Below the pieces are notes generated by a model. That model was not told the origin of the DNA. It searched no databases and saw nothing but the letters and a program-made list of their open reading frames with translations. A stretch of DNA of 33,080 nucleotides from Alphaproteobacteria bacterium. GTDB lineage: Bacteria > Pseudomonadota > Alphaproteobacteria > DSM-16000 > Inquilinaceae. The stretch covers positions 1-33,080 of the forward strand of contig JANQKE010000041.1 of the NCBI GenBank assembly GCA_028281265.1, in the 5' to 3' direction. The position numbers and the translations under genes were made by a program. Below, one piece after another: positions 1-7,685 of this stretch (the stretch's first letter is position 1; each line of letters starts with the position of its first letter).

Positions 1-96
1 TGCGTCCTAACGGACGCAGATAAGATGCTCTAAATCTTTGAAATAGATCAACTTATCTGCGTTCAGATGAGTCCATCTGAACGCAGGTTGATCTAG
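1..96 (-). repeat. Dispersed two-hairpin repeat, copy 1
   Basis: This copy is nearly identical to 5817-5914 and to the reverse complement of 14736-14830. On the plus strand it holds hairpin A (TGCGTCC 1-7 with GGACGCA 12-18), a middle part with the core ATGCTCTAA, and hairpin B (12-bp perfect stem 57-68 with 75-86, 6-nt loop), ending in GTTGATCTAG. Strand is given relative to the upstream gene mnmC, whose transcript would meet hairpin B about 57 nt after its stop codon. Copy 2 begins with two extra bases (CC), so this copy may start just outside the window. Bases 16-24 can also pair perfectly with 52-60, giving an alternative fold that excludes A and B. A role as 3' UTR element or terminator is inferred. 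Confidence 0.85.
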
Positions 97-142
97 ATCA
101 CCTTTCTGTGCTCCGAGGGAATCGATCAACATATAAGGCGCT

Positions 143-1372
143 CTAGGATCCGGCGGCGGCGAGCGGTCCGGCGCCGCCGGACCGGCGATCGCGCAGGACG
201 AACCGGGCCGGATGCAGGGCAGCGGCAATCGCGGGATGGCGCAGCGTCTCCCCCGCCGCGGCGGCGGCCACCTGTTCGGCCGTCCACAGGGCGGTGGTCA
301 GGCCCCGACTGCCAAGGCCCGACAAGAGCCACAGACCCGGCACGCCGGGAACCGCAAGCGGATCGGGTCGGCCCGGCCGCCTCGGGGAGCCCGGGTCCGC
401 GAGCGCGTCCGGATCGGGCACGGGACCGGCGACCGGGAGATGATCGCGCGTGGTCGCCCGCAACGACGCGCGCCCGCCCGTGACGGTCGGAACCGTCCCG
501 CCGAAGAGGGGCGGCAGCAGCGTCCGCACGGCCGCCAGGTTGCGGCCGTCATCCCGGTCGGCGCGGCCCTGCGGGATGTCGCCCGTCAGATCGGGCCGTC
601 GGTCGAAGGTCGCACCGGCAACATGCGCGCCTTCGATGGCCGGCGTGACATAGGCGCCGGCGGTGACGATGCAGCGGAGCCGCCGGCTCGGTCTGGTGGC
701 GGCAATGCGGGTGACCTGGCCCCGCACCGCGCGCAGCCCTGCGATGGCGGCGATCGGTATGCGCATCACATCCATCGCATGGGCCAGGATGAGATGATCG
801 CCCCGGGCAAGGGGCCCGGCGCCGCCGTCGACCCGCCATCCCCGCCCGTCGGGCACGATCGCGATCGCCTCGGCCGCAAGGATCGTTCGGGCACCCGCCG
901 CCAGCCTCCGGCACAAGACGACCGGATCGACCCAGAGGCCAGCCGGAAACCAAAGCCCGGATCGATCGATGGGAACGCCGGCCCGCTTCGTCGCCGCCGC
1001 CGGCGTCACCAGGGCGACCTCACCTTGGGGCAAGGTCGTGGTGCCGGCCATCTTGACGAAACGGGCTTCCGCAGCGGCCGTATCGGCGAGCTGCAGCACA
1101 CCGCAGCGGTCGGACGGCACGGCAGCCTCCAGCACCCGCAGCCGCTCGACCGTCATCGAGAATGCACGGCTGTGGAACTCGGCTGCGAGGCTGTCGTCGG
1201 CCGTCAGCCGCGGCATCACCAGCCCCGCCGGATTGCCGGAGGCGCCGGCGGCCAGGCGAGGAGCCCGATCGATGACGATGACCGACCGGCCCCGACGGGC
1301 GAACGCATCGGCCGCCGCACACCCGGCGATGCCGCCGCCCAGGATGACGACGTCCGACGATGCGACGGTCAT
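143..1372 (-). CDS. mnmC: FAD-dependent cmnm5(s2)U34 oxidoreductase (MnmC C-terminal half as a separate gene)
   Basis: A 409-residue DAO-family flavoprotein. The N-terminus carries a Rossmann dinucleotide-binding motif, GGGIAGCAAA, at residues 12-21, followed by the ASGNPAGLVMPR stretch typical of the MnmC oxidase domain. In the family this domain removes the carboxymethyl group from cmnm5U34 of tRNA, and the MnmD domain then methylates the product. The two are usually one protein of about 650 residues. Here the ATG at 1372 overlaps the TGA of the upstream mnmD gene (ATGA), in a -1 frame relative to it, and the two products add up to 656 residues. Translation is probably coupled. The stop is TAG at 143-145, 46 bases upstream of repeat copy 1. 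An open frame continues upstream of 1372 but there it only shadows mnmD and the L,D-transpeptidase. Confidence 0.88.
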   Translation of the reverse strand: MTVASSDVVILGGGIAGCAAADAFARRGRSVIVIDRAPRLAAGASGNPAGLVMPRLTADDSLAAEFHSRAFSMTVERLRVLEAAVPSDRCGVLQLADTAAAEARFVKMAGTTTLPQGEVALVTPAAATKRAGVPIDRSGLWFPAGLWVDPVVLCRRLAAGARTILAAEAIAIVPDGRGWRVDGGAGPLARGDHLILAHAMDVMRIPIAAIAGLRAVRGQVTRIAATRPSRRLRCIVTAGAYVTPAIEGAHVAGATFDRRPDLTGDIPQGRADRDDGRNLAAVRTLLPPLFGGTVPTVTGGRASLRATTRDHLPVAGPVPDPDALADPGSPRRPGRPDPLAVPGVPGLWLLSGLGSRGLTTALWTAEQVAAAAAGETLRHPAIAAALHPARFVLRDRRSGGAGPLAAAGS

Positions 1373-2112
1373 CCCGGCGGACGACCGCGGTAGACGGCGA
1401 CGATGCGCTCCCGCTTGCGGCCGAAGCCGGATTGCTTGCGGACGTCGAAGCCGGCCGCGACGAGCCCGCGCCTGACCGCTCCGGCCGCGGTGAACGTCGC
1501 CAACCGCGCGCCCGGCCGGGAGAGCCGGCCGATCCGGTCCAGCACCGCCGGGTGCCACATCGCCGGGTTCTTGGCGGGCGCGAAGCCGTCGAGGAACCAC
1601 GCGTCGGCGCGGAACTCGGCCGCCGACAGGACGTCCGCAACCTCCCCGACATGCAAGGTGAGCGACAGGTCCGGAGCCCATTGCAGGCGGTGAACGCCCT
1701 GGCCCGGACCGTCGGCCGGATAGGCTCCAGCCATCGAGGACGCGACCGGTCGCAATTCGGGCCAGCCCGACAAGGCGCGGATTATCGCATCCCGGGTCAA
1801 CGGGAACGCCTCGACCGAATGGACCTCTAGCCGTCCCCGCACCGGCTTCGCGGACTGCCAGAGATGCACCAGGGCTGCGATGGTGAGCCCGGTGCCGAAC
1901 CCGGTCTCCGCGACGGTGAAGGATTCGCGCCCCGCCCACGCTGCCGGCAGGGCACAGCCTTCCAGGAACGTCGCCCGGCTCTCCGCCAGGCCGTCCTCGG
2001 GGCTGTAGTAGATATCGTCGAAACGGCGGGAGCGCGGCACACCGTCCCCGCCCCACTCGATGTCGATGCCGAGGCCATGTGCGACCGCCGGTGCGCGGGC
2101 GCCGGCCGTCAC
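1369..2112 (-). CDS. mnmD: tRNA 5-methylaminomethyl-2-thiouridine methyltransferase domain (MnmD) as a separate gene
   Basis: A 247-residue protein with the DUF752/MnmD fold. It shows the RFDDIYYSPEDGLAESRATF entry motif (family: proteins of the FxDxYFSxxxGLxExxxVF type), the SAM-binding loop ETGFGTGLTI, and the catalytic-region motif DAWFLDGFAPAKNPAMW. It methylates nm5(s2)U34 to mnm5(s2)U34 in tRNA anticodons. The start is taken as GTG at 2112 because it forms a GTGA overlap with the L,D-transpeptidase stop (2109-2111) and places the conserved region about 20 residues in. A longer ORF to 2166 would overlap that gene more. The C-terminus ends in a TGA that overlaps the mnmC start. In most proteobacteria this domain is fused to MnmC, so the split is the oddity. 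Confidence 0.87.
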   Translation of the reverse strand: MTAGARAPAVAHGLGIDIEWGGDGVPRSRRFDDIYYSPEDGLAESRATFLEGCALPAAWAGRESFTVAETGFGTGLTIAALVHLWQSAKPVRGRLEVHSVEAFPLTRDAIIRALSGWPELRPVASSMAGAYPADGPGQGVHRLQWAPDLSLTLHVGEVADVLSAAEFRADAWFLDGFAPAKNPAMWHPAVLDRIGRLSRPGARLATFTAAGAVRRGLVAAGFDVRKQSGFGRKRERIVAVYRGRPPG

Positions 2113-3320
2113 CCCGAATAGACCTGAAGGCCGGTATCCAACGCCGCGATCGCGGTCCGGTCCCAACCGTAGATGTCGGGGCGCACCTGCAGGACGCCGC
2201 GGTCATCGACCCAGACCGTGTGGTAGAGGAGGTGAACGGGCACGGGCTCCTCCAGGAGAATCCAGCGATAGGACCAGCCGGGATCGGTGTCGTAGCGCCG
2301 CCAGTAGGCGTCCTCCGCGTCTCCGGCGACGAATGCGGCCAAGGCCTGCGGGTCGCCGAGGCGGACGCAGCCCGAGCTGAGGGCGCGGACCCGCCGGTCG
2401 AACAGTTCCGGCTCGTTGGTGTCGTGCAGGAAGATGTGATCCGAATTCGGCATATGGAAGCGGTAGCGACCCAGAGGGTTGGTCGGTCCGGGCGCCTGGC
2501 GCAACCGCAGCAGTTCCCCGTCGACGGTCCGGGCACCGGCCGCCACCGATTGCCAGTCGATCGTCGCCACATCGATCAGCGGGGAGACCGGGGCCAGTTC
2601 GTGCTCGCTCAGATAGTCCTCCCCCGCCAGCATCGCGGGGGCGACCGTCCGGGTCAGGATGCCCGGCGGCACGGTCCAGGTCGGATTGAGGATGAGGTGC
2701 GTGATGGTGGTCGACAGCACCGGCGTCTCCCAGCTCCGCCGACCGACGATCACGTTCATCGCCAGCACGACTTCCCCATCGTCGTAGGCGCGCAGCCGGT
2801 ACTCCGGAAGGTTGACCATCACGACCTTGCCGGTGGAGACGTCGGGCGCGTCGTCGAGCCGCGCCAGATTGACCAGCACCCGGTCGATGAGCCGTTCGAC
2901 CGGCGCATTCAACGCCGCCAAGGTCTGCCGCCCCACAAGGCCGTCCACTTCAAGGCCATGGCGGGCCTGGAACGCCAGCACCGCCCGTTCCAGCACCGGG
3001 TCGAACAGCCCCGGATCGGGCCGCGCCGCGACCAGATCGCCGCCCTCCCGCAAGCGCCGGTCGAGGAACTCGATGGCGACACCCCGCTCACCCGGGCGCA
3101 GCGTGCGGCCCTCCGGCACTTGCGTGTATCCGCCCGACCGCGCGATCTGCTGCAGGCCGATCAGCGCTTCGGCCAGCGGATTGCCGATGATCCAGCGGCC
3201 GGGATCGTCAATGGCGTCGATGTATCGATCTACTGCATAACCGGATTGTGGTGCGAACGACATCGCAACCAGCAATACCGACGCGCCCATCGCTTGGAGA
3301 ACCCGCGACACCACGCCCAT
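2109..3320 (-). CDS. Murein L,D-transpeptidase, YcbB/LdtD-like, with peptidoglycan-binding domain
   Basis: About 403 residues. An N-terminal hydrophobic segment ending SFAPQSGYA looks like a Sec signal peptide. A PG_binding_1 domain follows, containing FQARHGLEVDGLVGRQTLAALN. The C-terminal half is a YkuD catalytic domain, with the HDTNEPELF segment and SSGCVRL, where the catalytic Cys is near residue 318. The enzyme makes 3-3 cross-links or attaches lipoprotein in periplasmic peptidoglycan. The start at 3320 is preferred because GAGGA lies 8 bases upstream; an alternative ATG at 3335 adds five residues. The stop overlaps the mnmD start by 4 bases (GTGA), so it is the first gene of a ldt-mnmD-mnmC unit. 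A YcbB-type enzyme with this order of domains is usually 400-600 residues long. Confidence 0.9.
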   Translation of the reverse strand: MGVVSRVLQAMGASVLLVAMSFAPQSGYAVDRYIDAIDDPGRWIIGNPLAEALIGLQQIARSGGYTQVPEGRTLRPGERGVAIEFLDRRLREGGDLVAARPDPGLFDPVLERAVLAFQARHGLEVDGLVGRQTLAALNAPVERLIDRVLVNLARLDDAPDVSTGKVVMVNLPEYRLRAYDDGEVVLAMNVIVGRRSWETPVLSTTITHLILNPTWTVPPGILTRTVAPAMLAGEDYLSEHELAPVSPLIDVATIDWQSVAAGARTVDGELLRLRQAPGPTNPLGRYRFHMPNSDHIFLHDTNEPELFDRRVRALSSGCVRLGDPQALAAFVAGDAEDAYWRRYDTDPGWSYRWILLEEPVPVHLLYHTVWVDDRGVLQVRPDIYGWDRTAIAALDTGLQVYSG

Positions 3321-3374
3321 TGTTGTTATCCTCATGCGGTCCGGAAGCCCATACTCCCGACCTTTATTGGAACG

Positions 3375-3402
3375 ATCATAGCCCGAGTACAGTGATGAAG
3401 AA
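3375..3402 (-). promoter_or_regulatory. Possible sigma-70-like promoter for the L,D-transpeptidase gene
   Basis: Reading the minus strand, a TATGAT hexamer (plus-strand 3375-3380) lies 16 bases after TTCTTC (3397-3402) and about 55 bases before the start codon at 3320. The -10 matches consensus well, the -35 poorly. The region 3321-3550 between this gene and moaE holds no ORF I would accept, so a promoter here is plausible. Confidence 0.3.
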
Positions 3403-3550
3403 CACACCCCTGACGGGGAATTGATCATTCGCGTGTTGCAGGGCAGCCCCGGTCCCGTCGGACACCGACGACCGCGCTCTCGATGTGGTTTTTCATCCCG
3501 GTGTCGCCTACCGCGACGGCATACGGGGACAACCCATTGAGGCTTTACGT

Positions 3551-4006
3551 CTAGCCGGTGGACCAGCGTGCCGCCGCGGCGGTGTCGCCGGCTTTCGCCT
3601 CCACCCAGCGGGCACCGTCCGGAGTCTCTTCGAGCTTCCAGAACGGGGCTTGGGTCTTCAACCAGTCCATCAGGAAACTGCAGGCTTCGAAGGCCGCCTG
3701 GCGATGCTGGGAGGCGGTGATCACCAGGACGATCTGATCGCGTGGCAGCAGCCGGCCGTAGCGATGGATGATCACGCTGCGACTGAGCGGCCAGCGCCGA
3801 TGCGCCTCCGCCTCGATCGTCGCGAGCTGCTTTTCCGTCATGCCGGGGTAGTGCTCGAGCGTCATGGCGGAGACGCGGTCACCACCGGCGACGTCCCGTA
3901 CCAGACCGACGAAGCTGACCGCCGCACCGATGCCGGGATCGTCGCCGACCACGGCCCGATACTCCACGCCGACGTCGAAGTCTTCCCGCTGTACCCGGAC
4001 CGCCAT
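3551..4006 (-). CDS. moaE: Molybdopterin synthase catalytic subunit MoaE
   Basis: A 151-residue cytoplasmic enzyme. With thiocarboxylated MoaD it converts cyclic pyranopterin monophosphate (precursor Z) into molybdopterin by adding two sulfurs. Family signatures visible are SFVGLVRD (31-38), LEHYPGM (50-56), HRYGRL (81-86) and the active-site stretch around residues 101-126 (HRQAAFEAC and KTQAPFWK) with Lys117 and Lys124, which correspond to the catalytic lysines of E. coli MoaE. Length is normal. The ATG at 4006 is 6 bases after the moaD stop, so the pair is certainly cotranscribed. It is followed by about 230 bases without a gene before the L,D-transpeptidase. Confidence 0.96.
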   Translation of the reverse strand: MAVRVQREDFDVGVEYRAVVGDDPGIGAAVSFVGLVRDVAGGDRVSAMTLEHYPGMTEKQLATIEAEAHRRWPLSRSVIIHRYGRLLPRDQIVLVITASQHRQAAFEACSFLMDWLKTQAPFWKLEETPDGARWVEAKAGDTAAAARWSTG

Positions 4007-4012
4007 CCCCGG

Positions 4013-4264
4013 CTACCCCCCCGTCACCGGCGGGAACAGGGCGACCTCGTCCCCCCGGGCAAGCGGCGCGTCCCGCTTCGCGTAGGTCTGGTTGACCGCA
4101 ACCTTGACCACCGAGTCATGTGCCAGCGCGTCGGCGTAGTGGGGCCCCCGGGTCTTCAGCCAGGCGACCAGATCACCCACCGTGGCGACGGAAGCAGGAG
4201 GATCCACCTCTTCCTCCGACACGCCGATCTTGCTTCTCAGCCAGGCGAAATAGAGCAGTCTCAT
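4013..4264 (-). CDS. moaD: Molybdopterin synthase sulfur carrier subunit MoaD
   Basis: An 83-residue ubiquitin-fold sulfur carrier. The protein starts MRLLYFAWLRSKIG, a standard MoaD N-terminus, contains VAVNQTYA and GDEVALFPPVTGG, and ends in the obligatory Gly-Gly that is adenylated by MoeB and thiocarboxylated. Its size is typical. It sits directly before moaE (6-base gap) and 72 bases after mobB. In alphaproteobacteria moaD-moaE are often found next to pgsA, as here, although two additional genes intervene in this window. Confidence 0.96.
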   Translation of the reverse strand: MRLLYFAWLRSKIGVSEEEVDPPASVATVGDLVAWLKTRGPHYADALAHDSVVKVAVNQTYAKRDAPLARGDEVALFPPVTGG

Positions 4265-4336
4265 GATCGGGACCCAGATGGCGGGCGGGCGGGCGGGACA
4301 CCGGCAAGACTATCAACCGCGCCAGCGACCGTCACG

Positions 4337-4885
4337 TCACGCCGGCGTTGCGGCCGGTGCCGACATCCTGTCCCCGTGCCCCAGGCCGATATGGTCCAGG
4401 ATCAGCGACGCGATGCGGTCGACCGCGTTGCGCGGCAACACCGGCACCGGACATGCCGGCCAGTCCCGGTCGCTGACCACGGCAACGATGTGCGGATCGT
4501 CGCCATAGCGCGGCTGCCGGTCGTCTTGCGGTCCCACCACTTCAAGCTTGGCGATCGGCAGACTGCGGAACCCCTCGACCAGCACCAGATCGACCGGGGC
4601 CATGCGGTCGAGTAGCGCTTGGAGCGGCGGCTCGGGTTCACCCTCACCGATCTCACGCATCAAGGCCCAGCGATGGCGGGAGGCGATCATCACCTCCGCC
4701 GCCCCGGCGCGCCGATGGCGAAACGAATCCTTGCCCGGCCTGTCGATCTCGAACGCGTGATGGGCGTGCTTGACCGTCGATACCGTCACCCCGCGGGCCG
4801 TCAGCAGGGGGATCAAGGCTTCGATCAGCGTGGTCTTGCCCGACCCGCTCCACCCGGTGACGCCGAACACATGTCGTGGGGCCAT
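4337..4885 (-). CDS. mobB: Molybdopterin-guanine dinucleotide biosynthesis adaptor MobB
   Basis: A 182-residue P-loop GTPase that binds MobA and assists attachment of GMP to molybdopterin. The P-loop GWSGSGKTT is at residues 11-19, TVKHAHH at 37-43, and the family motif GKDSFRHRRAGA at 51-62, followed by LVLVEGFR and a conserved KLEV. The start at 4885 is chosen because a strong GGGGGAGG ribosome-binding site lies about 8 bases upstream. An in-frame GTG at 4972 exists but would add a low-complexity leader. MobB with moaD and moaE indicates that the organism makes MGD-type molybdoenzymes, none of which is in this window. Confidence 0.92.
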   Translation of the reverse strand: MAPRHVFGVTGWSGSGKTTLIEALIPLLTARGVTVSTVKHAHHAFEIDRPGKDSFRHRRAGAAEVMIASRHRWALMREIGEGEPEPPLQALLDRMAPVDLVLVEGFRSLPIAKLEVVGPQDDRQPRYGDDPHIVAVVSDRDWPACPVPVLPRNAVDRIASLILDHIGLGHGDRMSAPAATPA

Positions 4886-4978
4886 CGGCCCGACCTCCCC
4901 CGATCCGCGCGTGCCGGCCGGTCCCGCCCGGCCGTCCAAGGCCGGTTTAGCAACGGACGACGAACGGGTCACCGGTCG

Positions 4979-5572
4979 TCATGACCGGCCGTCGCCAGGC
5001 TGAGCGGCCTGTCCACGCTGCCGGCGCCGGTGCAACAAGGCACTGCCGACGGCGTGGCCGAACCGCCAGCCCAGGACCGCACCAACGGCCACATAGGGAA
5101 CGGAGCCCAACAGGATGATGAGCATCGGCTTGACCAGCCCCTTGGCCGATGCCTCGGCCAGATGAGCGAGTTCGAGCTCGGCGATCGCGGCGATGATCAG
5201 CGACAACCCCGGGCCGACATCGCCGCAGGGCACCAGGAGGCAGCCGGTGCCGTAGTAGAGCGTATAGATCGGCGCCACCGTGACCGGATTGGTGATCACC
5301 GTCAGCACCAGGGCGACCGCGAAACTGAACCTCAGCCCCATCAACCGGTCGACCAGGGCCCAGGTCGCCGCCAGACCGATCACCTGGGCGCCGACCGTCG
5401 GCGAAAGCCCCCAGGCCATCCCGAGCATCACGGTTCGGCCGACCGTGTCGGGCGTCAGACGCGCCCGGTTGATGGGCCGGAGGAACCGGCGGAAATAGTG
5501 GCGCCGGTAGAAGTCGCGGGAGAACAGCCGGTCCAAGGCGAGGTGCTCGTGCTCCTGTCGGCGGGTGGGCAC
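4979..5572 (-). CDS. DUF2062 membrane protein
   Basis: A small integral membrane protein with the DUF2062 pattern: a basic N-terminus, then GRTVMLGMAWGLSPTVGAQV, ALVLTVITNPVTVAPIYTLYYGTG, and a third hydrophobic stretch near LIILLGSVPYVAVGAVLGW. It has about four membrane segments. Function is unknown; family members are sometimes found near lipid or envelope genes. The start is uncertain. GTG at 5572 gives 197 residues and a sensible basic leader. A TTG at 5665 would add 31 residues. Neither has a convincing Shine-Dalgarno. It lies between pgsA and mobB with the repeat copy 2 upstream. Confidence 0.82.
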   Translation of the reverse strand: MPTRRQEHEHLALDRLFSRDFYRRHYFRRFLRPINRARLTPDTVGRTVMLGMAWGLSPTVGAQVIGLAATWALVDRLMGLRFSFAVALVLTVITNPVTVAPIYTLYYGTGCLLVPCGDVGPGLSLIIAAIAELELAHLAEASAKGLVKPMLIILLGSVPYVAVGAVLGWRFGHAVGSALLHRRRQRGQAAQPGDGRS

Positions 5573-5816
5573 GGTCGGAAGGGCCGACCGCCCGCCGGTT
5601 CGGATGGTTAACCGTCGGCGGGGGAAAAGGCGACCCACCCCTTGCCGCACCGTGCCCCAAGGCAATGACGATTTGGTTACGAACGGTCAGATCGAGAACC
5701 GCTCGACGACGCGCGCCTCGGCCCGGCCCGCGACGCTCTCCTCGGCCTACTGGTCGACGAAACGCCCGGGCCGTCGCCTTGTCCGACGACCTGCCGGAAG
5801 CCCGCCTCTTGAGCAT

Positions 5817-5914
5817 CCTGCGTCCGAACGGACGCAGATAAAATGCTCCAACTCTTTAAAGTCGATCACCTTATCTGCGTTCAGATGAGTCTATCTGAAC
5901 GCAGGTTGATCTAG
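5817..5914 (-). repeat. Dispersed two-hairpin repeat, copy 2
   Basis: This copy aligns with copy 1 (1-96) almost base for base. Hairpin A is TGCGTCC 5819-5825 with GGACGCA 5830-5836; hairpin B is a perfect 12-bp stem, 5875-5886 with 5893-5904. The terminal CTAG at 5911-5914 contains the pgsA stop codon, so the element directly abuts the pgsA reading frame. Relative to the pgsA transcript the orientation is the same as copies 1 and 3 relative to their upstream genes. The roughly 150 bases from 5666 to 5816 contain no supported gene. Confidence 0.88.
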
Positions 5915-6477
5915 CCGGCTTCCGAAGCGCGGATCTGGCGGAGGGCTTCGACGGTGTAGTCCCACGCGGTGATGACCGTGAGCGCCGCCGCGACCCATAG
6001 GCCGATGGCGCCGACCAGGGGCAGCCACTCCAGCATCGGCAGGGCGGGCCAGACGATCAAGAGGGCCGTGGCGGTCATCTGCACGCCGGTCTTCCATTTC
6101 GCCAGGCCCGAGACCGGCAAGCCCGTGGCCTGCAGGCCCGCCAGATACTCGCGCAGGCCGGAGATGAAGATCTCCCGCAGCAGGATGATCACCGCCGCCA
6201 GCTGGTGCACCGGCTCGATCCGGTCGAAACCGCACAGCAGCATCAACGTCGCCCCGACCAGCATCTTGTCCGCGATCGGGTCCAACAGCGTGCCCAAGGC
6301 GGACGTGACCTGCCAACGCCGGGCCAGCCAGCCGTCGACATAATCGGTGATCGCCGCGGCGACGAAGACCGCGAACGCGGTCCAGGCCCCGGCCGCACCG
6401 GGCAGAAAGAACACGGCCGCAAAGACCGGGATGGCGGCGATCCGGCCGATCGTCAGGAGATTGGGCAGAGAACGCAT
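5911..6477 (-). CDS. pgsA: CDP-diacylglycerol--glycerol-3-phosphate 3-phosphatidyltransferase
   Basis: A 188-residue inner-membrane enzyme making phosphatidylglycerol phosphate, the committed step to phosphatidylglycerol and cardiolipin. The N-terminus MRSLPNLLTIGRIAAIP is characteristic of PgsA. The full CDP-alcohol phosphotransferase motif D-x2-D-G-x2-A-R-x8-G-x3-D-x3-D is present at residues 45-70. Several hydrophobic segments cover the rest. The TAG stop lies inside the edge of repeat copy 2. It begins 36 bases after the stop of the CE15-like hydrolase gene, and uvrC, the common alphaproteobacterial upstream neighbour, is not there. Confidence 0.96.
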   Translation of the reverse strand: MRSLPNLLTIGRIAAIPVFAAVFFLPGAAGAWTAFAVFVAAAITDYVDGWLARRWQVTSALGTLLDPIADKMLVGATLMLLCGFDRIEPVHQLAAVIILLREIFISGLREYLAGLQATGLPVSGLAKWKTGVQMTATALLIVWPALPMLEWLPLVGAIGLWVAAALTVITAWDYTVEALRQIRASEAG

Positions 6478-6513
6478 CGCAGGGGCTTTGCCATCGGAAC
6501 CGACATCCCCGGC

Positions 6514-7674
6514 TTAGCGGGCCGGCACGGCCTCGCCAATGGGGCAGCCCGCAGGCCGGTGCAAAAACGCCATGAACGCCCGCCAGTAGTCCGGTCCACA
6601 GCGATGCCCGCCGGGGAGCAGCAGCGCACCGATCGGCCCGGCCCGGCTGAGTTGCCCGACGCTCGGCGGGCTAGGCGGGGATAGGCCCCAGGCGGGTGCC
6701 GCCGCCGCCAGGGCCAGGACCTGACCGGCCGGATCGGCCCAGGCATCCTCGGCCCCGTTGCTGATCAGAAGCGGCCGCGGCGCGCACAAGGCCAGCAGAT
6801 GATGCTGGTCACAAGGCCATCCGTCGGCCGTGTCGGCCCGGGTGGCGAGGTCCGGGCAGAACCAATGGGGAAACCGGTCGACGATCTGGCGCACGGTTTC
6901 GCCGGCCGGATGCCGGCTCAGGGCCGCCCCCAGACACCCCGATTGATGGGCAACGACCGCACCGATCCGGGGATCGTGCGCCGCCGCCCACAGGGCGGCC
7001 TTGCCCCGGCGCGAATGGCCGTATAGCCAGAGCCGATCGCCGTCGATCCGCGGGTCGGACCGCAGGGCGTCGATCATCCGGGAGAGACCCCACGCCCAGC
7101 GCGACAGGGCACCCGACAGGCCGCCGGGATTGGGGGCGGCGCCCGCGGTCGGCCCGGCCGCGGGATCGTCGGGGGCGAACGCATCGCCTTGGGCGATCGC
7201 CACGCCGACACCGGCGGACAGGATCGTCGGCACGGACCAATGCACGGCGTCCCCACCCGGGCGATCCCGGTCCGGGCAAGGGGCCGGCGCCCCGACGGGC
7301 AGGGCCGAGCGCGGCCAGCCGGGATGCCGGACCACCGTCTCGAGACCGGCGCGACACAGCCCGACCACCAGCGGCACGGGCCCCTCGCCCGGGTCGGCCG
7401 GCACAGCCAGCAGGATCGACACGGCCGGGCCGGCCCCGTCGGCCGCACCGATGCACCAGCGCTCCAACGCGGCCGCCCCGATCAGCGGTCCGGGATCGAG
7501 CGCCTGCACCGACCGTATGCACCATGGCCGTGGGGGCGCAGGCGGCATGGGGCCGTACACCCGTGTCGCCAAGCAGTCCCGGATCGCCGCGCGATCGGCC
7601 GCCGCGAGGCCGCCGCGCGGCAGGGACGGCAGCGGGCTCGACAGCGGCAGGGGCGACGGCGGAGCGGTGGTCAT
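6514..7674 (-). CDS. CE15-like (glucuronoyl esterase-type) alpha/beta hydrolase
   Basis: 386 residues. The nucleophile motif GHSRRGKAALWA places Ser221 and resembles the G-x-S-R-x-G-K motif of carbohydrate esterase family 15. It is followed by HQSGCLGAALSR with GETV, and DRFPHWFCP, both of CE15 type. Further on, SNGAEDAWADPAG and PGGHRCGPDYW supply the likely acid and His357. Family members cleave esters of 4-O-methyl-glucuronic acid or other polysaccharide esters. No signal peptide is visible: the N-terminus is Pro/Ser-rich and not hydrophobic, so the protein is probably cytoplasmic, which is unusual for a plant-polymer esterase. The ATG at 7674 is 11 bases after the LysE-type gene. The true substrate cannot be told from sequence. 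Confidence 0.78.
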   Translation of the reverse strand: MTTAPPSPLPLSSPLPSLPRGGLAAADRAAIRDCLATRVYGPMPPAPPRPWCIRSVQALDPGPLIGAAALERWCIGAADGAGPAVSILLAVPADPGEGPVPLVVGLCRAGLETVVRHPGWPRSALPVGAPAPCPDRDRPGGDAVHWSVPTILSAGVGVAIAQGDAFAPDDPAAGPTAGAAPNPGGLSGALSRWAWGLSRMIDALRSDPRIDGDRLWLYGHSRRGKAALWAAAHDPRIGAVVAHQSGCLGAALSRHPAGETVRQIVDRFPHWFCPDLATRADTADGWPCDQHHLLALCAPRPLLISNGAEDAWADPAGQVLALAAAAPAWGLSPPSPPSVGQLSRAGPIGALLLPGGHRCGPDYWRAFMAFLHRPAGCPIGEAVPAR

Positions 7675-7685
7675 ACCGCCACGGT

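Noticed and set aside
89..103. TTGATCTAGATCACC in repeat copy 1 as an FNR box
   Set aside because: It resembles TTGAT-N4-ATCAA with one mismatch, but it is formed by the repeat edge plus flanking bases, is absent in the other copies, and lies downstream of genes, not before one.
143..2572. A single 809-codon open frame covering mnmC and extending to 2572
   Set aside because: Only the part from 1372 downward resembles a protein family. Upstream it is the antisense-like shadow of mnmD and the L,D-transpeptidase, both well supported in other frames.
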